The notes under the pieces are model-generated. The model had not been told where the DNA came from and did not search any database. It saw nothing but the letters and a program-made list of their open reading frames with translations. A stretch of DNA of 64,000 bases from JARFVT01 sp036677425. GTDB lineage: Bacteria > Pseudomonadota > Alphaproteobacteria > UBA8366 > Aestuariispiraceae. How positions within the stretch are numbered: the first letter of the stretch is position 1; every line of letters begins with the position of its first letter. The position numbers and the translations under genes are program-made. The stretch is taken from positions 992,001-1,056,000 of the forward strand of contig JARFVT010000013.1 in NCBI GenBank assembly GCA_036677425.1, given 5' to 3'. Below, in pieces: positions 55,600-64,000 of this stretch.

Positions 55600-56293
55600 A
55601 AATATCACTAAAAAGGGTATATTATATGGTGTAGGTGTAGGCCCTGGCGATCCAGATTTAATCACATTAAAGGCAATAAAAGCCATTAATGCCATAGAGG
55701 TTATTGCATATTTAATAGGCGATAACGGTAAATCCTTGGCTAGAAGCATCGCAGCCGATCATATTGGCGATGATAAACAAGAAATCGCCATTCCAATACC
55801 TATGTTATCTGATCCAAAGCCTGCGATGGCAATATATGACGAGGCGGCAATCACGATTGGCAATCAATTAAAAAACGGTCATGATGTCGCAATGTTATGC
55901 GAGGGTGATCCATTTTTTTATGGCTCGTTCATGTATATATATTCCCGTATGATCGATGAATTTAAAATTAAAATAATCCCCGGAATATCATCAATAATGG
56001 CGGCATCTGCGGCTACTGGTGTGCCGTTGGCCTCGCGTAATGATGTTATGGCAGTTATTCCCGCCACATTGAGCGAGGATAAATTATCGGCAAAAATATC
56101 GGTGGTTGATCGCGCCGTATTTATAAAAATTGGTAGTAATTTAGAAAAAATTCGCAGGCTATTAATAAAATATGGCTTGATAGACCGCGCTATATATATT
56201 GAATATGCCAGTATGGATAAACAAAAAATAATGGCGTTAAATGATGTTGATGGTGATGTTGCACCATATTTTTCGCTGATTATAATTAAATGA
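55592..56293 (+). CDS. cobI: Precorrin-2 C20-methyltransferase
   Basis: 233 residues from ATG 55592, which overlaps the upstream stop (ATGAGTAA); longer in-frame starts lie inside the previous gene. SAM-binding tetrapyrrole methylase motifs: ILYGVGVGPGDPDLITLKAI, VAMLCEGDPFFYGSFMYIYS and IIPGISSIMAASAATGVPLA. It adds the C20 methyl group to (cobalt-)precorrin-2. The stop is UGA. Confidence 0.92.
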   Translation: MSKNITKKGILYGVGVGPGDPDLITLKAIKAINAIEVIAYLIGDNGKSLARSIAADHIGDDKQEIAIPIPMLSDPKPAMAIYDEAAITIGNQLKNGHDVAMLCEGDPFFYGSFMYIYSRMIDEFKIKIIPGISSIMAASAATGVPLASRNDVMAVIPATLSEDKLSAKISVVDRAVFIKIGSNLEKIRRLLIKYGLIDRAIYIEYASMDKQKIMALNDVDGDVAPYFSLIIIK

Positions 56294-56320
56294 ATAACAA
56301 TATTTATAACGAGTTATAAA

Positions 56321-58153
56321 ATGAAAAAAACTGTAATTTTGGCTTTGAATAATAATGGTTATGCCATTGGCCTTGAAATTTGTAAAAATATTGAAAATAT
56401 AGAAATTCATGGCTTGAATGGGCGCGTGGATAATAAAAATATTAATAATCAAGATATGTATATTTTTGACGATACCATTCAACATATACAAAATTTATTT
56501 ACCGATGGCGTTAATATTATTGGTATCTGTGCGGCGGCAATTTTAATTCGCGCCCTTGCACCATTATTAAATGATAAAAAACAAGAACCAGCGGTGATTG
56601 CCATATCCCATGATGGTAAATCAATAGTGCCATTATTAGGTGGGCATAATGGTGCAAATAAATTATCACGGCAAATTGCCAATATTTTTAATTCGCACGC
56701 TGCGGTAACTACTGCCAGTGATATTTGCATGGGATTTTCATTGGATATGCCGCCATCTGGTTATATTTTAGAAAACCCACAAATGATGAAGCCGATAACG
56801 GCGGCCTTATTATCGGGCAGGGCGGTTAAATTAATTCATCAGGCAGGCGATGGCAGTTGGCCACCAGCCGAGAATTTTTCAAATGATGATGATGCGGAAT
56901 TATCAGTATTGATAACCGATAAAATAAATTATGCCGATGATAATACCTTGGTTATTCACCCTGCTTGTCTTGTGCTTGGCGTGGGTTGTGAACGCGATGC
57001 ACCCGCCGATGATTTGATAGATTTTGTTGATAAAAAATTACTTGATATGGAGCTTAGCAAAGATTCAATCGCTTTAATCACGTCGATTGATATAAAAATT
57101 GATGAATTGGCGATAAAATCACTAGCAAAATATTTAAAACGACCGTTTAGGGTTTTGGATGCAAAAACTATCGAGGCAGAATTGCCACACATGGAAAATC
57201 CATCCGATATTGTTTTTAAAGAAACAGGCTGTCATGGAGTCGCAGAAGGCTGTGCCTTGGCATTTGGCGGTGCAATGGCTGATCTTATCTTAGGCAAACA
57301 AAAACATGGTAAATATACCCTTGCCATTGCAAAAACCCCAAAGGTTGAAATTAATAAAATTGGCCGTAAAGCGGGTAGGTTATTTATCGTTGGCATTGGC
57401 CCTGGTAATAAACAATGGCGTAGTATCGAGGCAACCACCGCGATTGAAAATGCCGATGAAATTGTTGGCTATCAATTATATTTAGATTTAATCGCCGATA
57501 TTATTAAGGATAAACCAACTCATTCATCTAAATTAGGGGCGGAAATTGATCGGGCAAAGCTTGCCATTGAACTGGCTGCCACGGGCAAGGATATCGCCTT
57601 GGTTTGTTCGGGAGATCCCGGCATATATGCCTTGGCAACATTGGTATTTGAACTTATTGATAAAGCCGACAGCCTAGACTGGAACAATCGTGATTGGAAC
57701 GGAATTGATATAATAACTTGCCCTGGAATATCGGCATTTCAAGCCGCTGCTGCACGAATTGGTGCGCCGATTAATCATGATTTTTGTACCATAAGCTTGT
57801 CTGATTTATTAACGCCAAGGGATGTTATTTTAAAACGCATCAAGGCGGCGGCGGTTGGTGATTTTGTAATTTCTTTTTATAACCCACAATCAAAGCGTAG
57901 GCGCGATTTATTAAGATTAGCAAAAGAAATTTTGCTTGAATATCGCAATGATAAAACACCAGTTATCATTGCACGTAATTTAGGCCGTGATGATGAGGAA
58001 ATAATAACCACAAATTTGATTGATTTTAACCATGAAACGGTTGATATGCTATCATTGGTAATGGTGGGGAATAGCGATACAAAAACAATTAAACGCGGCG
58101 GTCATGATATAACCTATACACCGCGCGGTTATCAAAAGAAAATGGTAGATTAA
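56321..58153 (+). CDS. cobJ: CbiG-CobJ fusion: cobalt-precorrin-5A hydrolase / precorrin-3B C17-methyltransferase
   Basis: 610 residues. Residues 1-230 are the CbiG N-terminal and middle part (VPLLGGHNGANKLSRQIANI, AVTTASDI). Residues 235-340 are the CbiG C-terminal domain (LVLGVGCERDAPADD, then GCHGVAEGCALAFGGA). From about 350 comes a complete CobJ/CbiH methylase (LFIVGIGPGNKQWRSIEATT, VGYQLYLDLI, VCSGDPGIYALATLVFEL, NPQSKRRRDL). CbiG opens the lactone ring formed by the CbiH-type ring contraction in the oxygen-independent route. The full CbiG part, rather than the short CobE remnant, favours an early-cobalt pathway, consistent with cbiX. Confidence 0.9.
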   Translation: MKKTVILALNNNGYAIGLEICKNIENIEIHGLNGRVDNKNINNQDMYIFDDTIQHIQNLFTDGVNIIGICAAAILIRALAPLLNDKKQEPAVIAISHDGKSIVPLLGGHNGANKLSRQIANIFNSHAAVTTASDICMGFSLDMPPSGYILENPQMMKPITAALLSGRAVKLIHQAGDGSWPPAENFSNDDDAELSVLITDKINYADDNTLVIHPACLVLGVGCERDAPADDLIDFVDKKLLDMELSKDSIALITSIDIKIDELAIKSLAKYLKRPFRVLDAKTIEAELPHMENPSDIVFKETGCHGVAEGCALAFGGAMADLILGKQKHGKYTLAIAKTPKVEINKIGRKAGRLFIVGIGPGNKQWRSIEATTAIENADEIVGYQLYLDLIADIIKDKPTHSSKLGAEIDRAKLAIELAATGKDIALVCSGDPGIYALATLVFELIDKADSLDWNNRDWNGIDIITCPGISAFQAAAARIGAPINHDFCTISLSDLLTPRDVILKRIKAAAVGDFVISFYNPQSKRRRDLLRLAKEILLEYRNDKTPVIIARNLGRDDEEIITTNLIDFNHETVDMLSLVMVGNSDTKTIKRGGHDITYTPRGYQKKMVD

Positions 58154-58155
58154 TT

Positions 58156-58941
58156 ATGAGCGTATATTTTATTGGCGCAGGCCCTGGTGCCGCAGATCTT
58201 ATTACAATTCGTGGTTTAAGGTTAATTGAAAAATGCCCTGTTTGTCTTTATGCTGGTTCATTAGTACCTGAGGAAATAATTAAATCAGCACCAATAGGCG
58301 CGCTTGTCATTGATACTGCACCAATGAATTTAGACGAAATTATCACAGAAATTGCCAAGGCCGATGAGAAGGGGCTTGATATTGCAAGGGTGCATTCGGG
58401 TGATCCATCAATTTACGGCGCAATCGCCGAACAGATGCGGCGGTTGGACGAATTGAAAATAGATTATAATGTAACGCCGGGTGTTTCGGCCTATGCGGCG
58501 GCGGCGGCGGCAATAAATACGGAATTAACCTTGGCAGATGTAAGTCAAAGTGTGATTTTAACCCGAACATCGGTGCGTGCATCTAATATGCCTGTGGGTG
58601 AGGATTTAGCAACTATTGGTAAAATTGGTGCAACATTAGCCATTCATTTATCGGTTAATAATATGGCAAAAGTCATCCGCGAACTTATTCCCAATTATGG
58701 CGAAGACTGCCCCGTTGTGGTTGCATATCGGGTAAGCTGGCCCGATGAAATTATAATAACTGGTACATTAAAAGATATCAGGGCAAAGGTTAAACCGCTT
58801 GGCATTACCAGAACCGCATTAATAATGGTTGGTCGGGTTTTTGGTAATAAAAAATTTTCTGATAGCCATCTTTATGCCCCAAGTCATAGTCATATATTAC
58901 GACCAGAAATTAGATCCCAAAAAATTAAACCCAGCGCCTAA
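58156..58941 (+). CDS. cobM: Precorrin-4 C11-methyltransferase
   Basis: 261 residues. VYFIGAGPGAADLITIRGLR, CPVCLYAGSLVPEEI, ARVHSGDPSIYGAIAEQMRR, NVTPGVSAYAAAAAAINTEL and VVVAYRVSWPDE are the CobM/CbiF motifs. It methylates C11 of (cobalt-)precorrin-4. ATG lies 2 nt after the cobJ stop. The 3' end overlaps the end of the opposite-strand methyltransferase gene by 17 bp. A His-containing tail (SHSHILRPEI) extends the usual length slightly. Confidence 0.93.
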   Translation: MSVYFIGAGPGAADLITIRGLRLIEKCPVCLYAGSLVPEEIIKSAPIGALVIDTAPMNLDEIITEIAKADEKGLDIARVHSGDPSIYGAIAEQMRRLDELKIDYNVTPGVSAYAAAAAAINTELTLADVSQSVILTRTSVRASNMPVGEDLATIGKIGATLAIHLSVNNMAKVIRELIPNYGEDCPVVVAYRVSWPDEIIITGTLKDIRAKVKPLGITRTALIMVGRVFGNKKFSDSHLYAPSHSHILRPEIRSQKIKPSA

Positions 58942-59383
58942 CCCTATTGCAATAATCATTATATTGATCGCCAAATAATTTTTTCATGGCGCGTTCTTCA
59001 GGTGCTATTTGAAAAATATTTAAATATATTACAAATAATATCGGTGATATGATCATTATTTGATTATTATATAGAATAAAAATACCGATAAGCATTATAG
59101 CAAAGCCTAAATACATTGGGTTACGGCTGCGGTTATATATGCCATTGGTAACTAAAATACTTGCATTTTCAAGCTTAACAGGATGCATGGTTGTTTTCTG
59201 ATTGCGAAAATTAAATACTGCTGAAGCACAAATTAATATACCAACTATTATAACCACGGCAGAGATTTGCCAATATTCACCATCATTATCAGTATTTGGA
59301 AAAATATAATCATATACAGCCATTATTATGGCAAATATGACCATTAATATCAACGGCGGTATTTTTAATTCTAATCTTCGCAT
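58925..59383 (-). CDS. Isoprenylcysteine carboxyl methyltransferase (ICMT/PEMT)-like membrane protein
   Basis: 152 residues with four to five hydrophobic segments. The C-terminal signature of ICMT/PEMT-type methyltransferases is present: LVTNGIYNRSRNPMYLGFAI (R-x-P-x-Y), then EERAMKKLFGDQYNDYCNRV with the conserved Glu-Glu pair and RRW ending. Bacterial members methylate small lipids or unknown substrates; the native substrate is unknown. It lies 33 nt downstream of greA and overlaps cobM tail to tail. Confidence 0.85.
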   Translation of the reverse strand: MRRLELKIPPLILMVIFAIIMAVYDYIFPNTDNDGEYWQISAVVIIVGILICASAVFNFRNQKTTMHPVKLENASILVTNGIYNRSRNPMYLGFAIMLIGIFILYNNQIMIISPILFVIYLNIFQIAPEERAMKKLFGDQYNDYCNRVRRWV

Positions 59384-59416
59384 TATACCCTCATAAAGAT
59401 TAATTAGATTTTCAAT

Positions 59417-59890
59417 TTAATCAAAATAGACCTTTAAAACTTCATATTCTTTACTACCACCTGGCGTTATTAACTCACAAGTATCACCAGCATTTTTGCC
59501 AATAAGCCCACGCGCCAATGGTGATGTTATGGCAAGCTTTCCATTGGAAATATCTGATTCGGTCTCGCCAACGATATGATATTCTTTTTCATCATCGGTA
59601 TCGCAATCAACAACGCGAATATGCGCGCCAAATTGAATATGGTCGCCATTACGTTTCGCAGGGTCGATAATATCGGCACGGCTGGTTTTATCTTCTAATT
59701 CTAATATTCGGCCTTCGGTAAAGCTTTGTTTTTCCCTTGCCGCATGATATTCGGCATTTTCCGATAAATCACCATGTTCGCGTGCTTCGGCGATTGCCTG
59801 AATTATTGCGGGGCGTTCGACTGACTTTAAATTTTTTAATTCTTCTTGAAGCGCTTCATAGCCCCCCAATGTCATGGGAAATTTTTCCAT
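59417..59890 (-). CDS. greA: Transcription elongation factor GreA
   Basis: 157 residues. ATG 59890 is chosen (MEKFPMTLGGYEALQEELKN); an in-frame TTG at 59896 is unlikely. The N-terminal coiled coil has ARGE-like AIAEAREHGDLSENAEYHAA with the two acidic tip residues; the C-terminal FKBP-like domain has VGETESDISNGKLAITSPLA and RGLIGKNAGDTCELITPGG. It rescues backtracked RNA polymerase by stimulating cleavage. The carB-greA order is usual in alphaproteobacteria. Confidence 0.94.
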   Translation of the reverse strand: MEKFPMTLGGYEALQEELKNLKSVERPAIIQAIAEAREHGDLSENAEYHAAREKQSFTEGRILELEDKTSRADIIDPAKRNGDHIQFGAHIRVVDCDTDDEKEYHIVGETESDISNGKLAITSPLARGLIGKNAGDTCELITPGGSKEYEVLKVYFD

Positions 59891-60061
59891 GATCAATCAC
59901 CTTTATTAAATAAGAACATGATGGAATATCCACCAGTTTTAGGTAAAAATAATATTATAAGCACAAAAAACAATGCCCGCGAGCCAAGAAAAGCCCGCAG
60001 TGCATGTTTAAAATATTTGGTAACCAATAAACAATAATTACTTTAATATATTCAAAGTAAT

Positions 60062-60097
60062 CAATCTATTTAAAGTAACCAATCTATTTAAAGTAAC
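60062..60097 (-). repeat. 18-bp tandem duplication covering the carB stop codon
   Basis: CAATCTATTTAAAGTAAC occurs twice in tandem (60062-60079, 60080-60097), with a decayed third copy at about 60044-60061. On the carB strand this repeats the C-terminal Tyr-Phe-Lys-stop, giving a second in-frame Ile-Gly-Tyr-Phe-Lys-stop behind the real stop. The arrangement parallels the duplicated 3' end at 3863-3931. Confidence 0.85.
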
Positions 60098-63000
60098 CCT
60101 GTAGCGGCATAACTTCAAGCTTTCCTTTTTTTAATGCGCAAATTGCCAATGCAGCGGCTTTGCATCCCGCCACTGTGGTGTAATATGGTATGCTTTGCAA
60201 TAATGCGGTTTCACGCAGGGAAAAGCTATCTTTTAGGGCTTGTGCGCCGCTGGTCGTATTAAATACCAAATTAATTTCACCATTTATCATGGCATCAACT
60301 ATATGCGGCTGTCCTTCGGTAACTTTGTTAATTGCCGTTGCGTTAATATTATTTTTATTTAACATTGCCGCAGTGCCGTGGGTGGCAACAATTTCTAAGC
60401 CCTGATCAACCATAATTTTAGCCGCTGATATAACATTTTTCTTATCGCTATCTTTAACCGATATAAAAACCTTGCCTTTAGTTGGAAGATCAGCCCCACA
60501 ACCAATTTGAGCCTTGGCAAATGCCATAGCAAAATCTTTATCCAGTCCCATTACTTCGCCCGTTGAGCGCATTTCTGGACCAAGTAAAATATCAGTTCCA
60601 GGGAATCTAGCAAAGGGAAATACTGCTTCTTTTACTGCTACATGTTTGTTTAAAGCCTTGCATTCCAAATCAATATTGGCAAGTTTTTCGCCCGCCATCA
60701 CCCTTGATGCAATGGCAGCGACCGCAAGCCCTGTTGCCTTGGCGACAAATGGCACGGTTCGGCTAGCGCGTGGGTTTACCTCTAAAATAAAGACTTTATC
60801 GCCCCCATCTTTATCTTTTTGAATGGCAAATTGAATATTCATCAAACCGACAACTTTTAAGGCAATCGCTAATAATTTTGTCTGCGATTTCATTTCATCA
60901 ATAACATTATCAGATAATGAATATGGCGGTAATGAACATGCGCTATCGCCCGAATGAATGCCCGCTTCTTCAATATGTTCCATAACACCAGCAACAAAAA
61001 CTTGTTCGCCATCACAAATTGCATCCACATCGACTTCGATTGCATCACGAAGGTAATAATCGATCAATACGGGGCTATCGCCCGATACTTCGACTGCGGT
61101 TTTCATATAATGGCTTAATGCGTCCTTGTCATGGACAATTTCCATGGCGCGCCCACCCAATACATATGATGGGCGAATAACAACGGGATAACCAATCCGT
61201 TCAGCAATATCAACCGCTTGTTCTTTTGTCGTCGCAATGCCATTTGGTGGTTGTAATAGATTTAAATCATTAATAAGTTTTTGAAAACGTTCGCGGTCTT
61301 CGGCAAGATCAATTGCATCTGGCGATGTTCCTAAAATCGGGATGCCCGCATCTTCTAAATCTTTGGCAAGTTTCAATGGTGTTTGACCACCAAATTGAAC
61401 TATAAGGCCTTTGACAGTTCCTTTTTGTTGTTCGCAACGAACCAATTCGATCACATCTTCGGCGGTTAATGGTTCAAAATATAGCCGATCCGATGTATCA
61501 TAATCGGTTGATACAGTTTCAGGGTTGCAATTAACCATGATGGTTTCATAACCCGCATTTGACAATCAATAGGCCGCATGAACACAGAAATAATCAAATT
61601 CAATGCAATGACCAATTCGATTAGGCCCACCGCCAAGAATGATTATTTTTTCATTATCTCTAACATCTGCTTCACATTCGGCTTGGTAAAAACCATCACC
61701 TTCATAGCAGCTATACATATAAGGGGTAATCGATGGAAATTCACCAGCACAACTATCAATGCGTTTATAAACTGGCTTAACGCCAAGTTTGCGACGATAT
61801 GCGGCAATATCAAATGGCTTTTTATTGCAAAGTTCGGCTAAACGTTCGTCAGACATACCAAGCATTTTTAACGCCAACATCCCTTGCATATCAGTGGGCA
61901 AGCCATTTTCCTTAACGGTTTTTTCTGCCATGACAATTTCATAGATGCGGTCTAAAAACCACGGGTCAATTTTTGATGCATCAAAAACCTGTTCGACGCT
62001 AAGCCCAAATCGAAATGCTTGGGCTACTTTTAAAATTCTATCTGGTTCTGGTCTGGCTACGGCGGCACGAATTGCGTTTAAATCTGGATTTTCATAACTT
62101 GCACCCGCGATTTCAATATCATTAAACCCACTTAATCCTGTTTCCATCGAACGCAAGGCTTTTTGCAATGATTCACAAAAATTACGACCAATTGCCATGG
62201 CCTCACCAACCGATTTCATCGATGTGGTTAAGATGGGATCAGCACCAGCAAATTTTTCAAATGTGAAACGTGGTATTTTGGTTACCACATAATCGATCGT
62301 TGGTTCAAAACTTGCGGGGGTAACCTTGGTTATATCATTGTCAAGCTCATCAAGGCTGTATCCTATGGCTAATTGTGCTGCAATTTTGGCAATCGGGAAA
62401 CCAGTTGCCTTTGATGCCAAGGCCGATGACCTTGATACCCTTGGATTCATTTCTATAACGATCAAACGACCATTTTCTGGATTAACGGCAAATTGCACGT
62501 TCGATCCACCGGTTTCCACGCCAATTTCACGCAATACGGCAATTGATGCATTACGCATTATTTGATATTCTTTATCGCTTAACGTTAGGGCAGGGGCGAC
62601 GGTTATGCTATCACCAGTATGCACACCCATTGGGTCAAAATTTTCAATAGAACAGACGATAATGCAATTATCATCTTTATCGCGCACCACTTCCATTTCA
62701 TATTCTTTCCAACCAAGCACCGATTCTTCCACCAAAACCGTTGTAACTGGTGATGCTTTAAGTCCGCCTTCGACAATATTTCGATATTCATCACGGTTAT
62801 AGGCAATACCACCACCAGTGCCGCCCATGGAGAAGCTTGGCCTGATGATAGCTGGTAAACCTATATAATCCAAGGCTGCCATTGCATCGTCAATATTCTC
62901 AATCAGTTCTGATTTTGGCGTATCCAAGCCAATTTTTGTCATGGCATCGCGAAATTTTTTACGATCTTCGGCCTTATCAATGGCATCAGCATTAGCACCG

Positions 63001-63365
63001 ATCATTTCAATGCCTAATTTTTCCAAAACACCGTCTTGTTCTAATGATAACGCGGTGTTTAATGCGGTTTGCCCGCCCATAGTTGGCAGAAGAACAATTT
63101 TTTCATCGGGATGAAGTTTTTGTTCGCGTTCAATTATTTTACGGACCATATCGGGGGTTATTGGTTCGATATATGTGGCATCGGCCGTGTTGGGGTCGGT
63201 CATTATGGTGGCGGGGTTCGAATTAATTAATATAACACGGTAACCTTCTTCTTTTAAGGCTTTGCATGCTTGTGTTCCTGAATAATCAAATTCGCAAGCC
63301 TGCCCAATTATAATTGGTCCAGCACCGATAATAAGAACAGCGTCAATATCATTACGTTTTGGCAT
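60084..63365 (-). pseudogene. carB: Carbamoyl phosphate synthase large subunit, interrupted by an in-frame TGA
   Basis: The gene reads through about 1093 codons in one frame, the full CarB length, but codon 600 is TGA (61566-61568). The upstream part has the carboxyphosphate ATP-grasp domain (GAGPIIIGQACEFDYSG, SFSMGGTGGGIAYN, EMNPRVSRSSALASKATGFP) and ends inside the nucleotide motif of the second half (ILGGGPNRIGHCIEFDY). The downstream part resumes with NAGYETIMVNCNPETVSTDY, the carbamoyl-phosphate domain and the MGS-like regulatory domain. Just before the TGA, three positions normally Gln, Gly and Cys (GQGIEFDYCCVH) read His, Cys and Phe. Natural carB splits lie between domains with their own start codons; here only a TTG follows the stop. 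The large subunit makes carbamoyl phosphate for arginine and pyrimidines. Either a sequencing error, a very recent nonsense change, or readthrough. Confidence 0.85.
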
Positions 63366-63499
63366 GAGTTTCTTTCGACCTTAAAATAATTTATGGTTTA
63401 ATGGCAAGGATCTTGACCCTAGCATAAGCGTCGATAGCTTTATTTATCTTAATCAACATGTTTTTACCAGCTAAAATATTGCTAAATATGGTTTAAATA

Positions 63500-64000
63500 T
63501 TATTTTTTACGCATTAACGGTTGCCCGCCTGTATTCTTGGCAGATTTATTGCCAGAGCTTGTCTTGCGCCGTGTAATATATGGTGATTTTGCAGCTTTTT
63601 TAGATTTTGAAGCAAATTTTTTACTGTTTTTGCTTTTATTGCTAAATGCACTATTACCCTTATGGTATTTTGGATTTTTACTTTTTGAGTTTTTGCCTGT
63701 TCCGATATTGCGTGGTTCGACGTGAAAGCTGTGATCTCGATCAATTTCAATTGATGATTTTATGAAATTTTCAATATCTTTTAATAATTGAAATTCACCC
63801 GCATCGCAAAATGATATGGCAATTCCAGATGCACCCGCACGCCCTGTTCGTCCAATACGATGGACATAATTTTCCGCATCAAGCGGGAGTGCAAAATTGA
63901 TAACATGGCTGATATCTTTAACATCAAGCCCGCGTGCCGCCACATCGGTTGCAACTAAAATATCAAATTTTCCACGTTTGAATGCTGCTAAGGTTTTTTC
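63500..64000 (-). CDS. DEAD-box RNA helicase, C-terminal part (cut by window edge)
   Basis: The frame is open to base 64000; 166 residues are visible. The helicase C domain shows FDILVATDVAARGLDVKDIS (motifs IVa/V) and NYVHRIGRTGRAGASG (motif VI, with the arginine finger). The tail of about 80 residues is very rich in Lys, Ser and Asn (NKSKNSKKFASKSKKAAKS), an RNA-binding extension typical of RhlE-like helicases. Likely role: ribosome assembly or cold adaptation. The N-terminal RecA domain is outside the window, so the subfamily is uncertain. Confidence 0.9.
   Translation of the reverse strand, partial: EKTLAAFKRGKFDILVATDVAARGLDVKDISHVINFALPLDAENYVHRIGRTGRAGASGIAISFCDAGEFQLLKDIENFIKSSIEIDRDHSFHVEPRNIGTGKNSKSKNPKYHKGNSAFSNKSKNSKKFASKSKKAAKSPYITRRKTSSGNKSAKNTGGQPLMRKK

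Noticed and set aside
60084..61565. Natural two-gene split of carB (as in some archaea and thermophiles)
   Set aside because: The break falls inside the nucleotide-binding motif of the second half, with no ATG, ribosome site or domain boundary, unlike known natural splits.

Overview
The window reads as a chromosomal piece of an AT-rich alphaproteobacterium (about one third G+C by eye). Alphaproteobacterial marks are the RegB/RegA redox two-component pair, the pepA | lptF-lptG-lptD-surA-pdxA-rsmA arrangement, the gpmI-envC-ctpA-deacetylase-rppH string, CobT/CobS/CobU-type cobalamin genes, and a tyrA-hisC-chorismate mutase operon. UGA is an ordinary stop here (several genes end in it), so the standard bacterial code applies. 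No rRNA, tRNA, CRISPR array, insertion sequence or phage gene was seen. Layout: (1) 1-10.7 kb is accessory. It holds a candidate iron or metal redox and uptake operon (681-aa exported protein of unknown family, 1173-aa membrane protein with beta-propeller and six CxxCH haem motifs, FTR1 permease running off the window edge), two broken membrane-protein genes (DUF2306, azlC), an LctP-like permease, a PepSY membrane protein and a DUF2946-like protein. (2) 10.8-14.3 kb: a taurine:pyruvate-type aminotransferase, Ppx/GppA phosphatase and RlmE. (3) 14.4-23.9 kb is a flagellin and flagellin-modification island: sigma-54 promoter, flagellin, a TPR plus GT41-like (FlmG-like) protein, a Maf/DUF115 protein, a NeuB-family nonulosonate synthase, an asparagine-synthase-like amidotransferase, a methyltransferase and a GNAT acetyltransferase. 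(4) 23.9-39.9 kb is envelope and housekeeping: holC, pepA, the LPS export genes lptF/G/D with surA, pdxA, rsmA, then rppH, a divergent polysaccharide deacetylase, ctpA, envC and gpmI. (5) 40.2-42.1 kb: regA/regB. (6) 42.1-58.9 kb is cobalamin synthesis in two blocks, lower-ligand/nucleotide-loop genes (cobT, cobS, cobC, cobU, cobW) and corrin-ring genes (cbiX, cobH, cobL, a small unknown gene, cobI, cbiG-cobJ fusion, cobM). The blocks are separated by a DUF2125 gene, a frameshifted D-amino-acid dehydrogenase and the aromatic amino acid genes. (7) 58.9-64 kb: an ICMT-like methyltransferase, greA, carB interrupted by an in-frame UGA, and the end of a DEAD-box helicase. The genes form clear functional units: flagellin is made and apparently decorated with a nonulosonic acid; LPS is exported and outer-membrane proteins folded; corrinoid is built from sirohydrochlorin with early cobalt insertion (CbiX, CbiG). 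Four genes in 64 kb are disrupted (DUF2306, azlC, dadA-like, carB). This means either ongoing gene loss or residual sequencing/assembly error. The truncated azlC argues for real decay, while the carB interruption in an otherwise intact gene argues for an error or a very recent lesion. The most unusual material is the haem/propeller/FTR1 operon, the co-occurrence of GT41-like and Maf candidate glycosyltransferases next to one flagellin, and the small four-helix-bundle-like gene embedded in the cobalamin operon.
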